Part shown: positions 49,328-58,465 of the stretch, piece after piece
Layout: every line of letters starts with the position of its first letter
Numbering within the stretch: the stretch's first letter is position 1
Assembly: GCF_027625475.1 (NCBI RefSeq)
Contig: NZ_CP115174.1
Span: forward strand, 434,001-498,000
Reading direction: 5' to 3'
DNA length: 64,000 bases
Origin: Sphingomonas abietis
GTDB lineage: Bacteria > Pseudomonadota > Alphaproteobacteria > Sphingomonadales > Sphingomonadaceae
Notes under the pieces: generated by a model
Database searches by the model: none
Told to the model about the DNA's origin: nothing
Seen by the model: only the letters and a program-made list of their open reading frames with translations
Position numbers and translations under genes: made by a program

Positions 49328-51624
49328 CGCACCGGGCCGATCTGGGCGAGCGGTTTGGCGCCGGCGGGCAGCGTGACGTGCGCATGGCAGGTGGAGCCGT
49401 CGCGGTTGGTGACGGCGAGATCGGTCTCGCCCTTGATGTCGTCGAGGAAGGCGATGCCGTCCCAGCCGATTTCGCTGTCCCTGGCGCCGGCGCGGGAAAC
49501 CCGGCCGCCGGGATCGAGCGCCTTGCCGTTGCGGGCGACCAGCGTCACCGTCGCATTGCGGACGAAGCGTATCGGCAGGCGGATCACCGCACCCGACCCC
49601 TGGCGCAGCGCAACATTCTTTTCGACCGCGTCCGCCATATGGTCGGCGGACAGCTCGAGCGTGTCGATCGCGAAGTGGCTGACATGGTAGGAGGTGATCT
49701 GCGGCACGAACAAGTGCCCGCGCTGGTCGGTCACGCCGAGCGGCTGGTTCTCGAACGACACCGGCACGTGCGGCGTGCCCGCGGTCGAGACAAGGGCGAA
49801 GGCATCGGTCACCGCATTGGCGGCGAACAGGCTCTTGTCCATCATCACCAGCGATCCGGTCGCGCCGACCCAGCCCGATTGCTGGCCGGGGGTGAAGGCG
49901 CCGCCGGCCTGTAGCTCGACGGCCTTGCCGCGCCACGTCGCGGTGGCCTGGCCGTAGACCTCGCCATTGTCCCCCCCGGCCAGCGTCGCATTGGCGCCGA
50001 ACCCGCCCTGGGTCGGCACGGAGCGCGAATAATCGAGCTGGGCGAGGTTGCCGCGGCCGGGATCGTGGGTGATGCCGCCGCTCACGGTGTTGCGGCCGAA
50101 CGGCACGATCAGGCGGAGCTGAGCGCTGGTGCTGTGGGCGACGAAATCATGATCGGCGCTGAGGAACAGGCTGGCGAAATGGCCGATCGGGCGCGAATAA
50201 GACAGCGACAGGATCCGGGTATGGGCGTTCGCCATCGTCTCGCCGTCGATATAGGCGGCGCCGAAGCTGCCCTGATGGGGCACGTTGACGCTGGCGATCA
50301 CCCGGTCGTTGCGCCGGGTGCCGGCATAATTGGCGAGATCGAAACTGCCGAGATCGCGATAGCCCTGGCTGCGCTGATCATGCTCGGCCGAGATGCTGAA
50401 GCGGCGGTTGGAGTAACTGTAGCCGACCGTCCACTGGGTGCCGGTACGGCCCTCGCTGTGGCTGGTCGTGACGTTGGCGGCGAGCGTGCCCAGCAGGCCC
50501 GGCGCCCACACCACGCCGCCGCCGACAAGGCCGAGATCCTTGGTCGCCTCGCCATGCGCCTCGAGGGTGATGTGTTGGGTGATGCCGCGGCGGACGGTGC
50601 CGCTGGCCGCCGCGGTGCCGTAATCGAAGCTCTTCAGGCCGTAGCCGCGCCGCAGGAAGCCGATTTCGCCGGCGACATCGAGCATCCCCGGCTTGAGCAG
50701 GGTCGAGGAGACGTAGAAGGGGATGGTGGTGGCGATCTGCCGGCCGACGGCATCGGTGGTGACGATCGTCGCCTCGCCGGCGCCGTTCACCACCGGCATG
50801 TTGTCGAGCACGAAGCGGCCCGGCGCGACGTCGGCGCTCTGCTGGCGATAGCCGTCCACGAACAGGTCGACCGCCGAGGGCACGGCGGTCTGGCCGGCGA
50901 AGCTCGGCAGCGGGGTGGTGATGAGATCGGGGCGCACGCGGTAATCCCGCGCGATCTGGATGCCGCCCATCCGCACCGATGTCGTCCACGGCAGCGACTG
51001 GGTGATGAGATCGCCGACGGTGTAGGCCAGCGCCCGCTTCTCGTCGACATAGCGATAGCGGGTGTCGTAACGCAGATAACCGCTCGGGCTGCCGCTGCCG
51101 CCATTGTGGGTGACGCGCAGCGTACCGTCGGTGGACAGGGTGCCGAACGGGCCGAACAGCCGCTGCTCGGTCCACAGCGAGGCGGTGGTGACGCCCGCGC
51201 TGGTCTGGGCATAGGCGTCATAGTTGATCATCGCCCCATAGTCGGTGACCGTCGCCGCCTGTTCGCGGGTGAAGGGCGAGATATGGTTGGTCGGCAGCAT
51301 GTCCGGCGAGACGTCGAGCTTCAGCGTCTGGTCGTTGGCATCATAGGTCGATTGCACGCCGCGCAGCTGCGACACGTCGATCGGGCCGTCGCCGGCGACG
51401 TTCAGGCCGACCTTGCGCAGCGAGGCGGCGTCGATCATGCCGTGGCCGCCCTGCATCCGCATCTGCACGATGTCACCGGCCGCCTGCCCGTTGAGCACGA
51501 GCTCGACGAACAGCGGCTGATCGACCGGCGCGGCGCTGAACGCCGGCAACGCCGCCGCGTCCGCCGGTCGGGCGCCGGCCATTGCGAGGACCGACAGGAG
51601 GAGGAAGGGAAGGCTGCGCCACAT
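49318..51624 (-). CDS. Outer-membrane usher of archaic pilus (CsuD-like)
   Basis: A 768-residue usher. The signal peptide ends near ADAA (about 23), an N-terminal domain runs to about 120, and the barrel carries a plug. The C-terminal domains include DQRGHLFVPQI, FEIDT-like SHFAIDTLEL and the terminal GPVRCL. Ushers translocate chaperone-subunit complexes and assemble pili. The length is normal for the CsuD branch. Nine bases separate it from the chaperone gene, and it overlaps the tip gene. Confidence 0.92.
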   Translation of the reverse strand: MWRSLPFLLLSVLAMAGARPADAAALPAFSAAPVDQPLFVELVLNGQAAGDIVQMRMQGGHGMIDAASLRKVGLNVAGDGPIDVSQLRGVQSTYDANDQTLKLDVSPDMLPTNHISPFTREQAATVTDYGAMINYDAYAQTSAGVTTASLWTEQRLFGPFGTLSTDGTLRVTHNGGSGSPSGYLRYDTRYRYVDEKRALAYTVGDLITQSLPWTTSVRMGGIQIARDYRVRPDLITTPLPSFAGQTAVPSAVDLFVDGYRQQSADVAPGRFVLDNMPVVNGAGEATIVTTDAVGRQIATTIPFYVSSTLLKPGMLDVAGEIGFLRRGYGLKSFDYGTAAASGTVRRGITQHITLEAHGEATKDLGLVGGGVVWAPGLLGTLAANVTTSHSEGRTGTQWTVGYSYSNRRFSISAEHDQRSQGYRDLGSFDLANYAGTRRNDRVIASVNVPHQGSFGAAYIDGETMANAHTRILSLSYSRPIGHFASLFLSADHDFVAHSTSAQLRLIVPFGRNTVSGGITHDPGRGNLAQLDYSRSVPTQGGFGANATLAGGDNGEVYGQATATWRGKAVELQAGGAFTPGQQSGWVGATGSLVMMDKSLFAANAVTDAFALVSTAGTPHVPVSFENQPLGVTDQRGHLFVPQITSYHVSHFAIDTLELSADHMADAVEKNVALRQGSGAVIRLPIRFVRNATVTLVARNGKALDPGGRVSRAGARDSEIGWDGIAFLDDIKGETDLAVTNRDGSTCHAHVTLPAGAKPLAQIGPVRCL

Positions 51625-51632
51625 TGCACGCG

Positions 51633-52355
51633 TCAGGCAGTCGGAGCCAGGCTCGTATCGACCCCGTTGACGTTGACGAGCAGGGCGCCGCTGACGGGTG
51701 CGCCGTCGGGCAGCGGCCAGCGCATCGTCGCGCCGGGCAGCACATAGCCGACCAGGCCGGCAGTGACGGTGAAGCTCTTGGCGCCCTGCTGGATGCGCAG
51801 GTTGAGCAGCCGCGCATGGCGCTGGCTGACATTGCGGATCTCGGCATAGCGCTTGCCTTCGACCACCACGGTATGGCCCTGGAGCGTCGGCATGGTGGCG
51901 ATCTCACCGTCATAGGTGAACAGCGGGATCGAATAGCGCATCTGCACGGCGAGGTGCGCGGTCGGCCCGTCGGGCTTGGCCGGATCGAGCGGCGGCGGCA
52001 GTTCGTCGATCAGCAGGCGATAGCTGTGCTCGGCCGGCGTGGCGCCGGTGTCGCGGCGGATGACCCGGACGAGCTGGCGCTGGCCGGGGGCGACGCTGGC
52101 GATCGGCGGGCTGGTGACGACCTCGTCCTGCGCGGCATATTGATCCTCGCCGCCGGACTGGCTCCAGCCCAGCGAACGGACCTGGAGGGTGACGGGATCG
52201 GTGCCGCGATTCTCGACCCAGAGCGCGGTGGCGGTCTGGCCGGTCGCGATCGTCGGGTCGATCGGCCACAGCACGACGGCGGCGGCATGGGCGGGCGCGA
52301 AGGCCGGCAGGATGCCGATGGCGAGCAGGGCGGAAAGGAAGGTCTTGCGAAGCAC
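51633..52355 (-). CDS. Periplasmic pilus chaperone (CsuC-like)
   Basis: A 240-residue chaperone with a signal peptide (about 1-24). The immunoglobulin-like N-terminal domain has VVLWPIDPTIATGQTATALWVENRG and LVRVIRRDTG, with the basic cleft residues of pilus chaperones. The second domain contains RHARLLNLRIQQG and the closing GYVLPGATMRWPLP. It holds SCPU subunits ready for donor-strand exchange at the usher. It is the third gene of the pilus operon. Confidence 0.92.
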   Translation of the reverse strand: MLRKTFLSALLAIGILPAFAPAHAAAVVLWPIDPTIATGQTATALWVENRGTDPVTLQVRSLGWSQSGGEDQYAAQDEVVTSPPIASVAPGQRQLVRVIRRDTGATPAEHSYRLLIDELPPPLDPAKPDGPTAHLAVQMRYSIPLFTYDGEIATMPTLQGHTVVVEGKRYAEIRNVSQRHARLLNLRIQQGAKSFTVTAGLVGYVLPGATMRWPLPDGAPVSGALLVNVNGVDTSLAPTA

Positions 52356-52390
52356 GGGGGGCTACTCCGAAAGGTTGAGGGGAATGCGCG

Positions 52391-52918
52391 TCACCAACTG
52401 AGCGTGACGCGCACCGTGTCCGAATAGGCGCCGGCCGTGGACGGGCTCGACAATGTGGCCTTGGCGACAACCGGGACGGACATGTGCGAGGTGCCTACCG
52501 GGAAGGAGAGCGCCACCGCCTGGGTCGTCCATGCCGTGCTGCTGCCGTTGGCGTAGAGCAGATAGGGTATGCGGGCGGTCCCGTTGGCGAGCTGGCGGAC
52601 GCCCGAAATGGCGTTGTTGCCGGTGTCCGCCGTCAGGTTCGCGGTCATGCCGGGGGTGCAGTCGATCTGGATGCCGGCACTGCTGCCGGACAGCAGGCTG
52701 GCCTGGACCGTTCCCGTCGTGATGCCCGAGACGGTGCCGAGGGCGATATTGCCCCAGGTGCCGGTGCCCGAACTCGTCGTGGTGACCGAGCAGCCGTTGG
52801 CGATGACGGCCGAGACCTGAAAGCTCTTCGAAGTCTCGGCCGTCGCCGACGTGGCGCACCACCCCCCGGCGGTGGCACCCGCCAGCGTCAGAACGACCAT
52901 GCGAACGATGACAGGCAT
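52391..52918 (-). CDS. Spore-coat-U type pilus subunit (minor)
   Basis: A 175-residue secreted SCPU-domain protein. The signal peptide is at about 1-28, then ETSKSFQVSAVIANGCSV, where the N-terminal donor strand is expected. The conserved Cys pair is NGCSV and IDCTPG, and the end is AGAYSDTVRVTLSW. It is likely a minor or adaptor subunit of the archaic pilus, second gene in the operon. A paralogue of the next gene upstream, with about the same length but different loops. Confidence 0.88.
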   Translation of the reverse strand: MPVIVRMVVLTLAGATAGGWCATSATAETSKSFQVSAVIANGCSVTTTSSGTGTWGNIALGTVSGITTGTVQASLLSGSSAGIQIDCTPGMTANLTADTGNNAISGVRQLANGTARIPYLLYANGSSTAWTTQAVALSFPVGTSHMSVPVVAKATLSSPSTAGAYSDTVRVTLSW

Positions 52919-52944
52919 GGCCGCTATTCCGCCCCGCCAGCCTG

Positions 52945-53499
52945 TTACCAGGCCAGCGTCACCTGCACGGTATCGGTGTAGTTGCCGGCGGGAAGCGCCG
53001 CGCCGTTGCTGCTCACGCGGCCATAGATCGGCACGTTGAACGCGGTCGACGTGGCCGTCCCGAGGTTGAGCACCTGGCCGATGGTGATCTCGCTGGTACG
53101 CCCGGCATCGCTGTAGAGATGATAGGCCACCTTGCTCCCGTTCGAGGCGAGATAATGGAAGGTGCTGTCGTCATTGGCGCCGGCGCCGACCGTGAAGGTC
53201 GGGGTCAGGCCCGGCGAGCACAGCACCGAGATGCCGCTGCCGCCGCCGGTGGCGACCATCGCGGCATCGGTGTTGGAGAAGATGCCGGGCTGCGAGGCGA
53301 AGCTGATCGAGCCGAGCTGGCCGATCGTGGCGGCCACGCTGGTCGCGGCGTTCACCGCACAGGCGGCCGTGACCGTGAGCGAGACGCCGATCGTGCCGGC
53401 GGACGAACCGGCCTGCGCCGGGGCGGAAGCGAACAAGCCGGCAGCGAGCGTCGCAATCAGGACGCCAGCAGCACGGAAACGGGTGAGGACGTTGGTCAT
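52945..53499 (-). CDS. Spore-coat-U type major pilin (CsuA/B-like)
   Basis: A 184-residue secreted SCPU protein and the first gene of the pilus operon. The signal peptide ends in APAQA (about 30). The donor strand region is GTIGVSLTVTAACAVN, the second Cys is in SVLCSPGLTP, and it ends AGNYTDTVQVTLAW. First position and composition (Ala, Thr, Ser, Gly) match the major shaft subunit CsuA/B. A 115-base leader separates it from the receiver-Hpt gene on the same strand and carries two direct repeats at 53584-53618. Confidence 0.9.
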   Translation of the reverse strand: MTNVLTRFRAAGVLIATLAAGLFASAPAQAGSSAGTIGVSLTVTAACAVNAATSVAATIGQLGSISFASQPGIFSNTDAAMVATGGGSGISVLCSPGLTPTFTVGAGANDDSTFHYLASNGSKVAYHLYSDAGRTSEITIGQVLNLGTATSTAFNVPIYGRVSSNGAALPAGNYTDTVQVTLAW

Positions 53500-53583
53500 G
53501 GGTCAATCCTGTGAAACGCGTGACAGGATCGACAAACGCCAACGGACTTAACGAAACCTTCCTACGAACCCTGTGGGGCGGGG

Positions 53584-53618
53584 CGGTTAGACCAGGGTCG
53601 TAACGCCGGTTAGACTAG
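53584..53618. promoter_or_regulatory. Two direct repeats CGGTTAGACyAG upstream of the pilus operon
   Basis: CGGTTAGACCAG (53584-53595) and CGGTTAGACTAG (53607-53618) are 12-base direct repeats 23 bases apart, about two helical turns. They lie 85-119 bases upstream of the major pilin start, and the second overlaps the stop of the receiver-Hpt gene. This arrangement fits tandem binding sites for a response regulator. That one of the neighbouring regulators binds here is inference. Confidence 0.4.
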
Positions 53619-54298
53619 AGTCTCGTTTCGGGGTCGAAATCATCCCCGGCGTCGAGCGTCACGATCGCTCTGCGCGCGGCGGCGCGGGCCTCGTCCCAGG
53701 CCGAGTCGTGGCCTTCGGAGACGGCGAGCCAGTTCCGCGAGACGTCGGCGAAGCCCAATGTCCCGCTGATCCCGGCGATCTTGTGGGCGCGGCTCCGGCG
53801 TGCGGTGTGATCGTCGCTGGCGTCCAGCGCCTCGACCAGCTGGTCGCGGAAGCGGCTGAGCAGCGAGGCCACTTCGGTCCGGCCGAAAATCCCGGCCAGC
53901 GCCGCGGACGGATGGGGGCCGCCGCCGGGCCGCCAATATTCCACCGCCGCGACCAGGGCCGCCGGGGTGAAGGGCTTGGCGACATGGCCGTCCATGCCGG
54001 CCGCCATCGCGCGTTCATGGGCGGTCTCGCGGGGCATGGCGGTGAAGGCGAGGATCGGCACGGATGCCGAAGGGCCGCCGCCGCAACGAATCGCGCGGCT
54101 GGCCTGGAACCCGTCCACCTCCGGCATCTGGATATCCATCAGCACGACCGCATATTTTTTATCATGCAGTGCAGCAATCGCGGCGGCGCCATCCTCTGCC
54201 TGATCCACACGCCATCCGGCCGCAGTCAGAATCGCTACCGCCATGATGCGATTGCCGATTTCATCATCGACGACAAGAATGGAGGGCGGGTCGACCAT
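53615..54298 (-). CDS. Receiver-Hpt phosphorelay protein
   Basis: About 227 residues. The receiver domain has VVDDE (about 9-13), the phospho-acceptor Asp55 in VVLMDIQMPE and the Lys in HVAKPFTP. A C-terminal Hpt domain has the phosphorylatable His172 in RRSRAHKIAGISGTLGF. Such proteins pass phosphate from a hybrid kinase to a final regulator, and a hybrid kinase is encoded nearby at 55134. In-frame starts at 54298, 54322 and 54337 are possible; 54298 gives the best receiver start (MVDPPSILVVDDE). It is divergent from the LuxR-type regulator and lies upstream of the pilus operon, so the pathway may control pilus expression (inference). Confidence 0.85.
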   Translation of the reverse strand: MVDPPSILVVDDEIGNRIMAVAILTAAGWRVDQAEDGAAAIAALHDKKYAVVLMDIQMPEVDGFQASRAIRCGGGPSASVPILAFTAMPRETAHERAMAAGMDGHVAKPFTPAALVAAVEYWRPGGGPHPSAALAGIFGRTEVASLLSRFRDQLVEALDASDDHTARRSRAHKIAGISGTLGFADVSRNWLAVSEGHDSAWDEARAAARRAIVTLDAGDDFDPETRL

Positions 54299-54475
54299 CG
54301 CGTCTCGATCTACTCCGATCATACGCATGTGCAACATGTCCCATATGGAATTGCCAAAATCTCTTGTAAATCGCCAATTGAAACCAAAACTCGTTTCTGC
54401 GACGTCTGTATCTCGAGCTGTGAAAAGTCGGCGATGTCGTCTTAGGGGGCGTCTCGCGGGCATTAAGGGGATGTA

Positions 54476-55123
54476 TTGCCTGGTTCCCGTTTATTGCTGG
54501 CCGATGATCATCCGTTGATTCGTGAAGGTCTGGCGCTTGCGGCGCGCGTTGCCATGCCCGAACTGACCATCGATAGCGTCGGTTCGATCGCCGAAGCGGA
54601 GGCCGCGATTGGCCGTCATCGTGGTTACAGATTGGCGCTGCTCGATCTCATATTGCCGGACGCGCGTGGCTTTTCGGGGTTCTTACGGCTCCAGCACGCA
54701 TTGGGGGACGTGCCGATCGTGATCGTTTCGTCCCGGCAGCAGCCCGAGTTGATCGAGGCGGCGCGCGCGCTCGGGGCCGCGGGGTATCTTTCCAAGGCGC
54801 AGCCGCTCGATGAGACGCTGGGTTCGCTGCGCGCCATATTGGCGGGGAAGACGGTGTTCCCGGCCTGCAGCGGCAAGGCGCAGGCCGATGTGTCCGAAGC
54901 GCGGGCGCGCATTGCGGGCCTGTCGGGCGCGCAGCTACGGGTGCTGATGGCGCTGGCCGATGGTCGGCTCAACAAGCAGATCGCCGGCGATCTGGGAGTC
55001 ACCGAAGCGACCATCAAGGCCCATCTCACCGCGATCTTCCGCAAATTGGGGGTCAACAACCGGACCCAGGCGATCCTCGCCATGCAGCCGCTGCTCGCCG
55101 AGCAGGGGGACGGCGCCGAATGA
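54476..55123 (+). CDS. NarL/LuxR-family response regulator
   Basis: A 215-residue regulator. The receiver starts LLLADDHPLIREGL and has the phospho-acceptor Asp57 in LALLDLILPD and Lys in YLSKAQPLDE. The LuxR-type HTH is at about 150-205 (LSGAQLRVLMALADGRLNKQIAGDL, TEATIKAHLTAIFRKL). The start is a TTG at 54476, with AAGGGG six bases before it; no ATG in frame covers the receiver. The hybrid kinase follows ten bases after its stop, so it is a probable output regulator of that kinase. Confidence 0.85.
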   Translation: MPGSRLLLADDHPLIREGLALAARVAMPELTIDSVGSIAEAEAAIGRHRGYRLALLDLILPDARGFSGFLRLQHALGDVPIVIVSSRQQPELIEAARALGAAGYLSKAQPLDETLGSLRAILAGKTVFPACSGKAQADVSEARARIAGLSGAQLRVLMALADGRLNKQIAGDLGVTEATIKAHLTAIFRKLGVNNRTQAILAMQPLLAEQGDGAE

Positions 55124-55133
55124 TCGATGCTGC

Positions 55134-57644
55134 ATGATTCAGGGGCTGTCTGAGCCTTCTTCCTTCGTTCCCAGGCCGCCGTCGCGTGTCCGCTTCTGGC
55201 TCGTCGGCACGATCGGGCCGCTGGTGCTGCTCGCACTGGCCTTGTGGTTCGGTTCGCAGCAGCGCCAGCTCGATACGGCACGCGCGATCAACCGGCTCTC
55301 CTTCGAAAAGCGTTTTGCGGCCGCCGATTTCCTGCGCGGCCTCGATGAAGCGGAGGGTGCGCAGCGCGGCTATCTGCTGACCGGCAACGCCATTTTCGCC
55401 GGGAGTTTTCGGCAGAATGAGGCACGTGCCGAGCAGGGGCTCGCACAGCTCGACAGCCTTTATGCCGGCGATGCCGTCCAGACCGCGCGCCTCGCCGAGT
55501 TGCGCCGGGTGGTGGAGGCGAAGTTCCGGGAGATGGGGCAGGCGAGCGCGCTGCGGAAGCATGACGGCGTCCTGGCGGCGTCTGCGTGGGCGGCGGATCT
55601 GCAGGGCGTGGCGCTGATGCGGCGGGCGGCAGCGCTGATCAACGCCGTGACCGAGACCGAGCGGGCAACGATGAACGCGCGGATCGCGCATGTCCGCGAT
55701 CAATATTGGGCGATCGACCGGTTCGTCTGGACGATGATGATCATCGCCGGATTCGCCTTGTGGATCGGGCTGTTGTCGATCTGGCGCGCGCAATGCGAGC
55801 GATATCGGTTCGAGCGGCGGACCCACGCCGCGGCGGCCCATCTGCGCGCGATCTTCGCGAGCACCACCGACGTCATGATGATCCTCGATACGGCCGGGCG
55901 GATCAAGGCCGTGAACGAAGCGAGCACGCGACTGCTCGGGCTGGAGCCCGGCGACATGATCGGGCAGGACGCCTCGGTGTTTCTCGGTGTGGCGGCCGGC
56001 GACGAGCCCTTTCACGACCGTATCGGCGTGCATGACGGCAAGATCGTCCAGCCCCACCGGCTCGATCGCACGATCCAGCACCGCGACGGGCATGTCGTGC
56101 CGGTCGATATCGCGCTGGGGCTGATGCCGTCGGCGGACGAGACCTACATCGTCGCGGCGATCCGCGATATTTCCGAGCGCAAGGAGGTCGAACGGCTGAA
56201 GGACGAGTTCGTCAGCACGGTGAGCCACGAATTGCGTACACCACTCACCTCGGTGGTCGGCGCGCTCGGCTTGCTGCGGGCCGGTTCGGTCGGCGAACTG
56301 CCCGATGCCGCGCGCCGGCTCGTCGAGATCGCCGAGAATAATTCGCGCCGGCTGATCCGGCTGATCAACGACATCCTCGATATCGAGAAGATCGGCTCGG
56401 GACGGATGCATTTCGAAAGTGCGCCGCTCGATATCGTGGCGTTGCTGGAACGGGCCCTGGAAGGCAGCCGGGGCCTTGCCGAGATGAAGGACGTGATCCT
56501 CGAGCTGGAGGCGGAGGAACGCCCGCTGCTCGTGCATGGCGATGCGGATCGATTGTTGCAGGTGGCCACCAACCTGCTGTCCAACGCCATTCGCTTTTCG
56601 CCGGAGCGGGGCACCGTCGATATACGCGTCACCCGGCGCGAAACCGACATCATCGTCGCGATCGAAGACGAAGGGCCGGGGATCCCCGAAGAGTTTCGCC
56701 TCCGGATCTTCGAGCGTTTCTCGCAGGCGGCGGGGGGCGCTGCGATCAGCGGTGGCACCGGACTGGGCCTCGCCATCTCCCGAGAGATCATCTCGGCCCA
56801 TGAAGGCCGCATCTGGTTCGGCCGGGCGGCCGGGGGCGGTGCCCGGCTGGTCTTCTCGCTGCCCTTGCCGCCATCCGATCCGGTGACGGAAAGCGGTACG
56901 CGCGCCCGCATCCTCGTCTGCGAAGCGCAGCCCGATGCCGCGGCCGCCCTGCGCGCGATCCTGGAGGGAGCCGGCTGCCTGGTCGATTGCGTCGATACCG
57001 GGCGCGCTGCGGAGGTGGCCGCGCGATCCGGCCGGTACGATGGCGTGATCGTCGATGTGCAACTGCCCGGCGAGAGTGGCCTCGAGATCGTGCGGGCGTT
57101 GCGTCGTCGCGCGGGGACGCGCTCGCTGCCAATCATCGTGATCTCGGGGCTGGATGCCCGCGATGCGACGGTGACGGCGTCGCTCGAAGTGGTCGACTGG
57201 ATCGACAAGCCGGTCGATCAGGAGCGACTCGTCGTCGCCGTGCGCCGCGCCATCGCGCATAGCGAGGCGACGCGCCCCACCCTGCTCCATATCGATGACG
57301 ACATCGACATGCTGGAGGTGACTGCCACCGCGCTGGCCGAGCATGGCCGGATGCTGCGTGCCACCACGATCGCGGCGGCGCGCGAGCAGCTCGATCGGGC
57401 GACACCGGATATCGTCATCCTCGACATCGTGCTTCCCGATGGTTCCGGCCTCGACCTGCTGCCCGATCTGCTGCGGGCGGACGGCACGGCGATCCCGACG
57501 ATCATCTATTCGGCCAAGGATGTGGTGCCGGAAACGAGAGGGCAGGTCGATGCGGTGCTGGTGAAATCCCGCCGCTCGTTGCCCAACCTCGCCCAGACCA
57601 TCCGCCGGCTGCTCGCCAGCGCCGCGCAGACGGACGACCGATGA
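55134..57644 (+). CDS. Hybrid sensor kinase with CHASE3-like, PAS and two receiver domains
   Basis: An 836-residue membrane kinase. Two membrane helices (about 18-38 and 200-220) enclose a CHASE3-like helical sensor with QRGYLLTGNAIF. A PAS domain (about 240-350), then HisKA with His365 in VSHELRTPLTSV, then HATPase (NLLSNAIRF, EDEGPGIPEE, GGTGLGLAIS). Two receiver domains follow: the first has Asp641 (VIVDVQLPG) but an altered acidic pocket (CEAQPD); the second has Asp764 (VILDIVLPDG) with a DDD pocket. No Hpt domain is present, so the separate receiver-Hpt protein at 53615 is a natural partner. The stop overlaps the next gene (ATGA). Confidence 0.9.
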   Translation: MIQGLSEPSSFVPRPPSRVRFWLVGTIGPLVLLALALWFGSQQRQLDTARAINRLSFEKRFAAADFLRGLDEAEGAQRGYLLTGNAIFAGSFRQNEARAEQGLAQLDSLYAGDAVQTARLAELRRVVEAKFREMGQASALRKHDGVLAASAWAADLQGVALMRRAAALINAVTETERATMNARIAHVRDQYWAIDRFVWTMMIIAGFALWIGLLSIWRAQCERYRFERRTHAAAAHLRAIFASTTDVMMILDTAGRIKAVNEASTRLLGLEPGDMIGQDASVFLGVAAGDEPFHDRIGVHDGKIVQPHRLDRTIQHRDGHVVPVDIALGLMPSADETYIVAAIRDISERKEVERLKDEFVSTVSHELRTPLTSVVGALGLLRAGSVGELPDAARRLVEIAENNSRRLIRLINDILDIEKIGSGRMHFESAPLDIVALLERALEGSRGLAEMKDVILELEAEERPLLVHGDADRLLQVATNLLSNAIRFSPERGTVDIRVTRRETDIIVAIEDEGPGIPEEFRLRIFERFSQAAGGAAISGGTGLGLAISREIISAHEGRIWFGRAAGGGARLVFSLPLPPSDPVTESGTRARILVCEAQPDAAAALRAILEGAGCLVDCVDTGRAAEVAARSGRYDGVIVDVQLPGESGLEIVRALRRRAGTRSLPIIVISGLDARDATVTASLEVVDWIDKPVDQERLVVAVRRAIAHSEATRPTLLHIDDDIDMLEVTATALAEHGRMLRATTIAAAREQLDRATPDIVILDIVLPDGSGLDLLPDLLRADGTAIPTIIYSAKDVVPETRGQVDAVLVKSRRSLPNLAQTIRRLLASAAQTDDR

Positions 57645-58030
57645 CGAGCCGGATCAGGATATTGTGCGTCGATGACGATCCGGACATCCGGACGATTACG
57701 GCGCTCGCGCTCGGCCTCGATGCGGCCATCGAGGTGCGGACGGCCGCCTCCGGCGTGGAGGCGTTGGAGGCGATGCGAGTGGACGGGTGGTGGCCCGACG
57801 CGGTGCTGCTCGACATGATGATGCCGGTGATGGACGGGCCGGCGGTGCTTGCCGCGATCCGCATGGGGGAGGAGGGGCGATCGTTGCCGGTGATCTTCAT
57901 GACGGCGCGGGCCGGCTATCGCGATCTCGAAGGCTATCGCGATCTCGGCGCGGCCGGTGTGATCGTGAAGCCGTTCGATCCGTTGCGGCTGGCCGAGGAC
58001 GTCCGCGTGCTGATCGGCCAGCCGTCCTAG
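57641..58030 (+). CDS. Single-domain response regulator
   Basis: A 129-residue stand-alone receiver. The acidic pocket CVDDDPDIR, phospho-acceptor Asp58 in AVLLDMMMPVMDG, and Lys in VIVKPFDPLRL are intact. No output domain. It overlaps the hybrid kinase by four bases. Single receivers act as phosphate sinks or by protein contact (CheY-like). It completes the phosphorelay set. Confidence 0.9.
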   Translation: MTSRIRILCVDDDPDIRTITALALGLDAAIEVRTAASGVEALEAMRVDGWWPDAVLLDMMMPVMDGPAVLAAIRMGEEGRSLPVIFMTARAGYRDLEGYRDLGAAGVIVKPFDPLRLAEDVRVLIGQPS

Positions 58031-58075
58031 GCTTCGGTCCTCAGCCTTGTCCGGCAGCCTTGCCTGGCCCCGGCC

Positions 58076-58360
58076 TCAACTGTCCTCGCGGACCCGCTCA
58101 TGGTGGCGGATCACCTCGTCGATGATGAAACGGAGAAACTTTTCCGAGAAATCCGGGTCGAGATGGGCGGCTTCAGCCAGTCCACGCAGGCGGCTAATCT
58201 GTTCGTCCTCGCGGCCCGGATCGGCCGGCGGCAGCTTGGCTTCGGCCTTGTAGCGGCCGACGGCCTGCGTAACCTTGAATCGCTCGGCCAGCATGAACAC
58301 CAGCGCGGCGTCAATATTGTCGATGCTTTCGCGAAAGCGCTGCAGCGTCTCGTCTGCCAT
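58076..58360 (-). CDS. Chorismate mutase (AroQ type)
   Basis: A 94-residue all-helical AroQ-class chorismate mutase (chorismate to prephenate). It has RFRESIDNIDAALVFMLAERFKVTQAVGRYKAE, DEQISRLRGLAEAA and the C-terminal FIIDEVIRHHERVRE. The conserved Arg, Lys and Glu of the active site are present. A GGAAAG leader precedes the ATG at 58360. It is a stand-alone domain, not fused to prephenate dehydratase. It converges with the phosphorelay receiver gene and is divergent from the polyprenyl synthase gene. Confidence 0.9.
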   Translation of the reverse strand: MADETLQRFRESIDNIDAALVFMLAERFKVTQAVGRYKAEAKLPPADPGREDEQISRLRGLAEAAHLDPDFSEKFLRFIIDEVIRHHERVREDS

Positions 58361-58465
58361 GATGATCTTTCCACCCACTGATGACGGCGCTCTCTTCGCG
58401 ACCCGGGCCGCCAGTTGCAACCCCAGCTTGCCTTTAGCCGCGCCAAGCGCCAGAGAACCCGCGCC

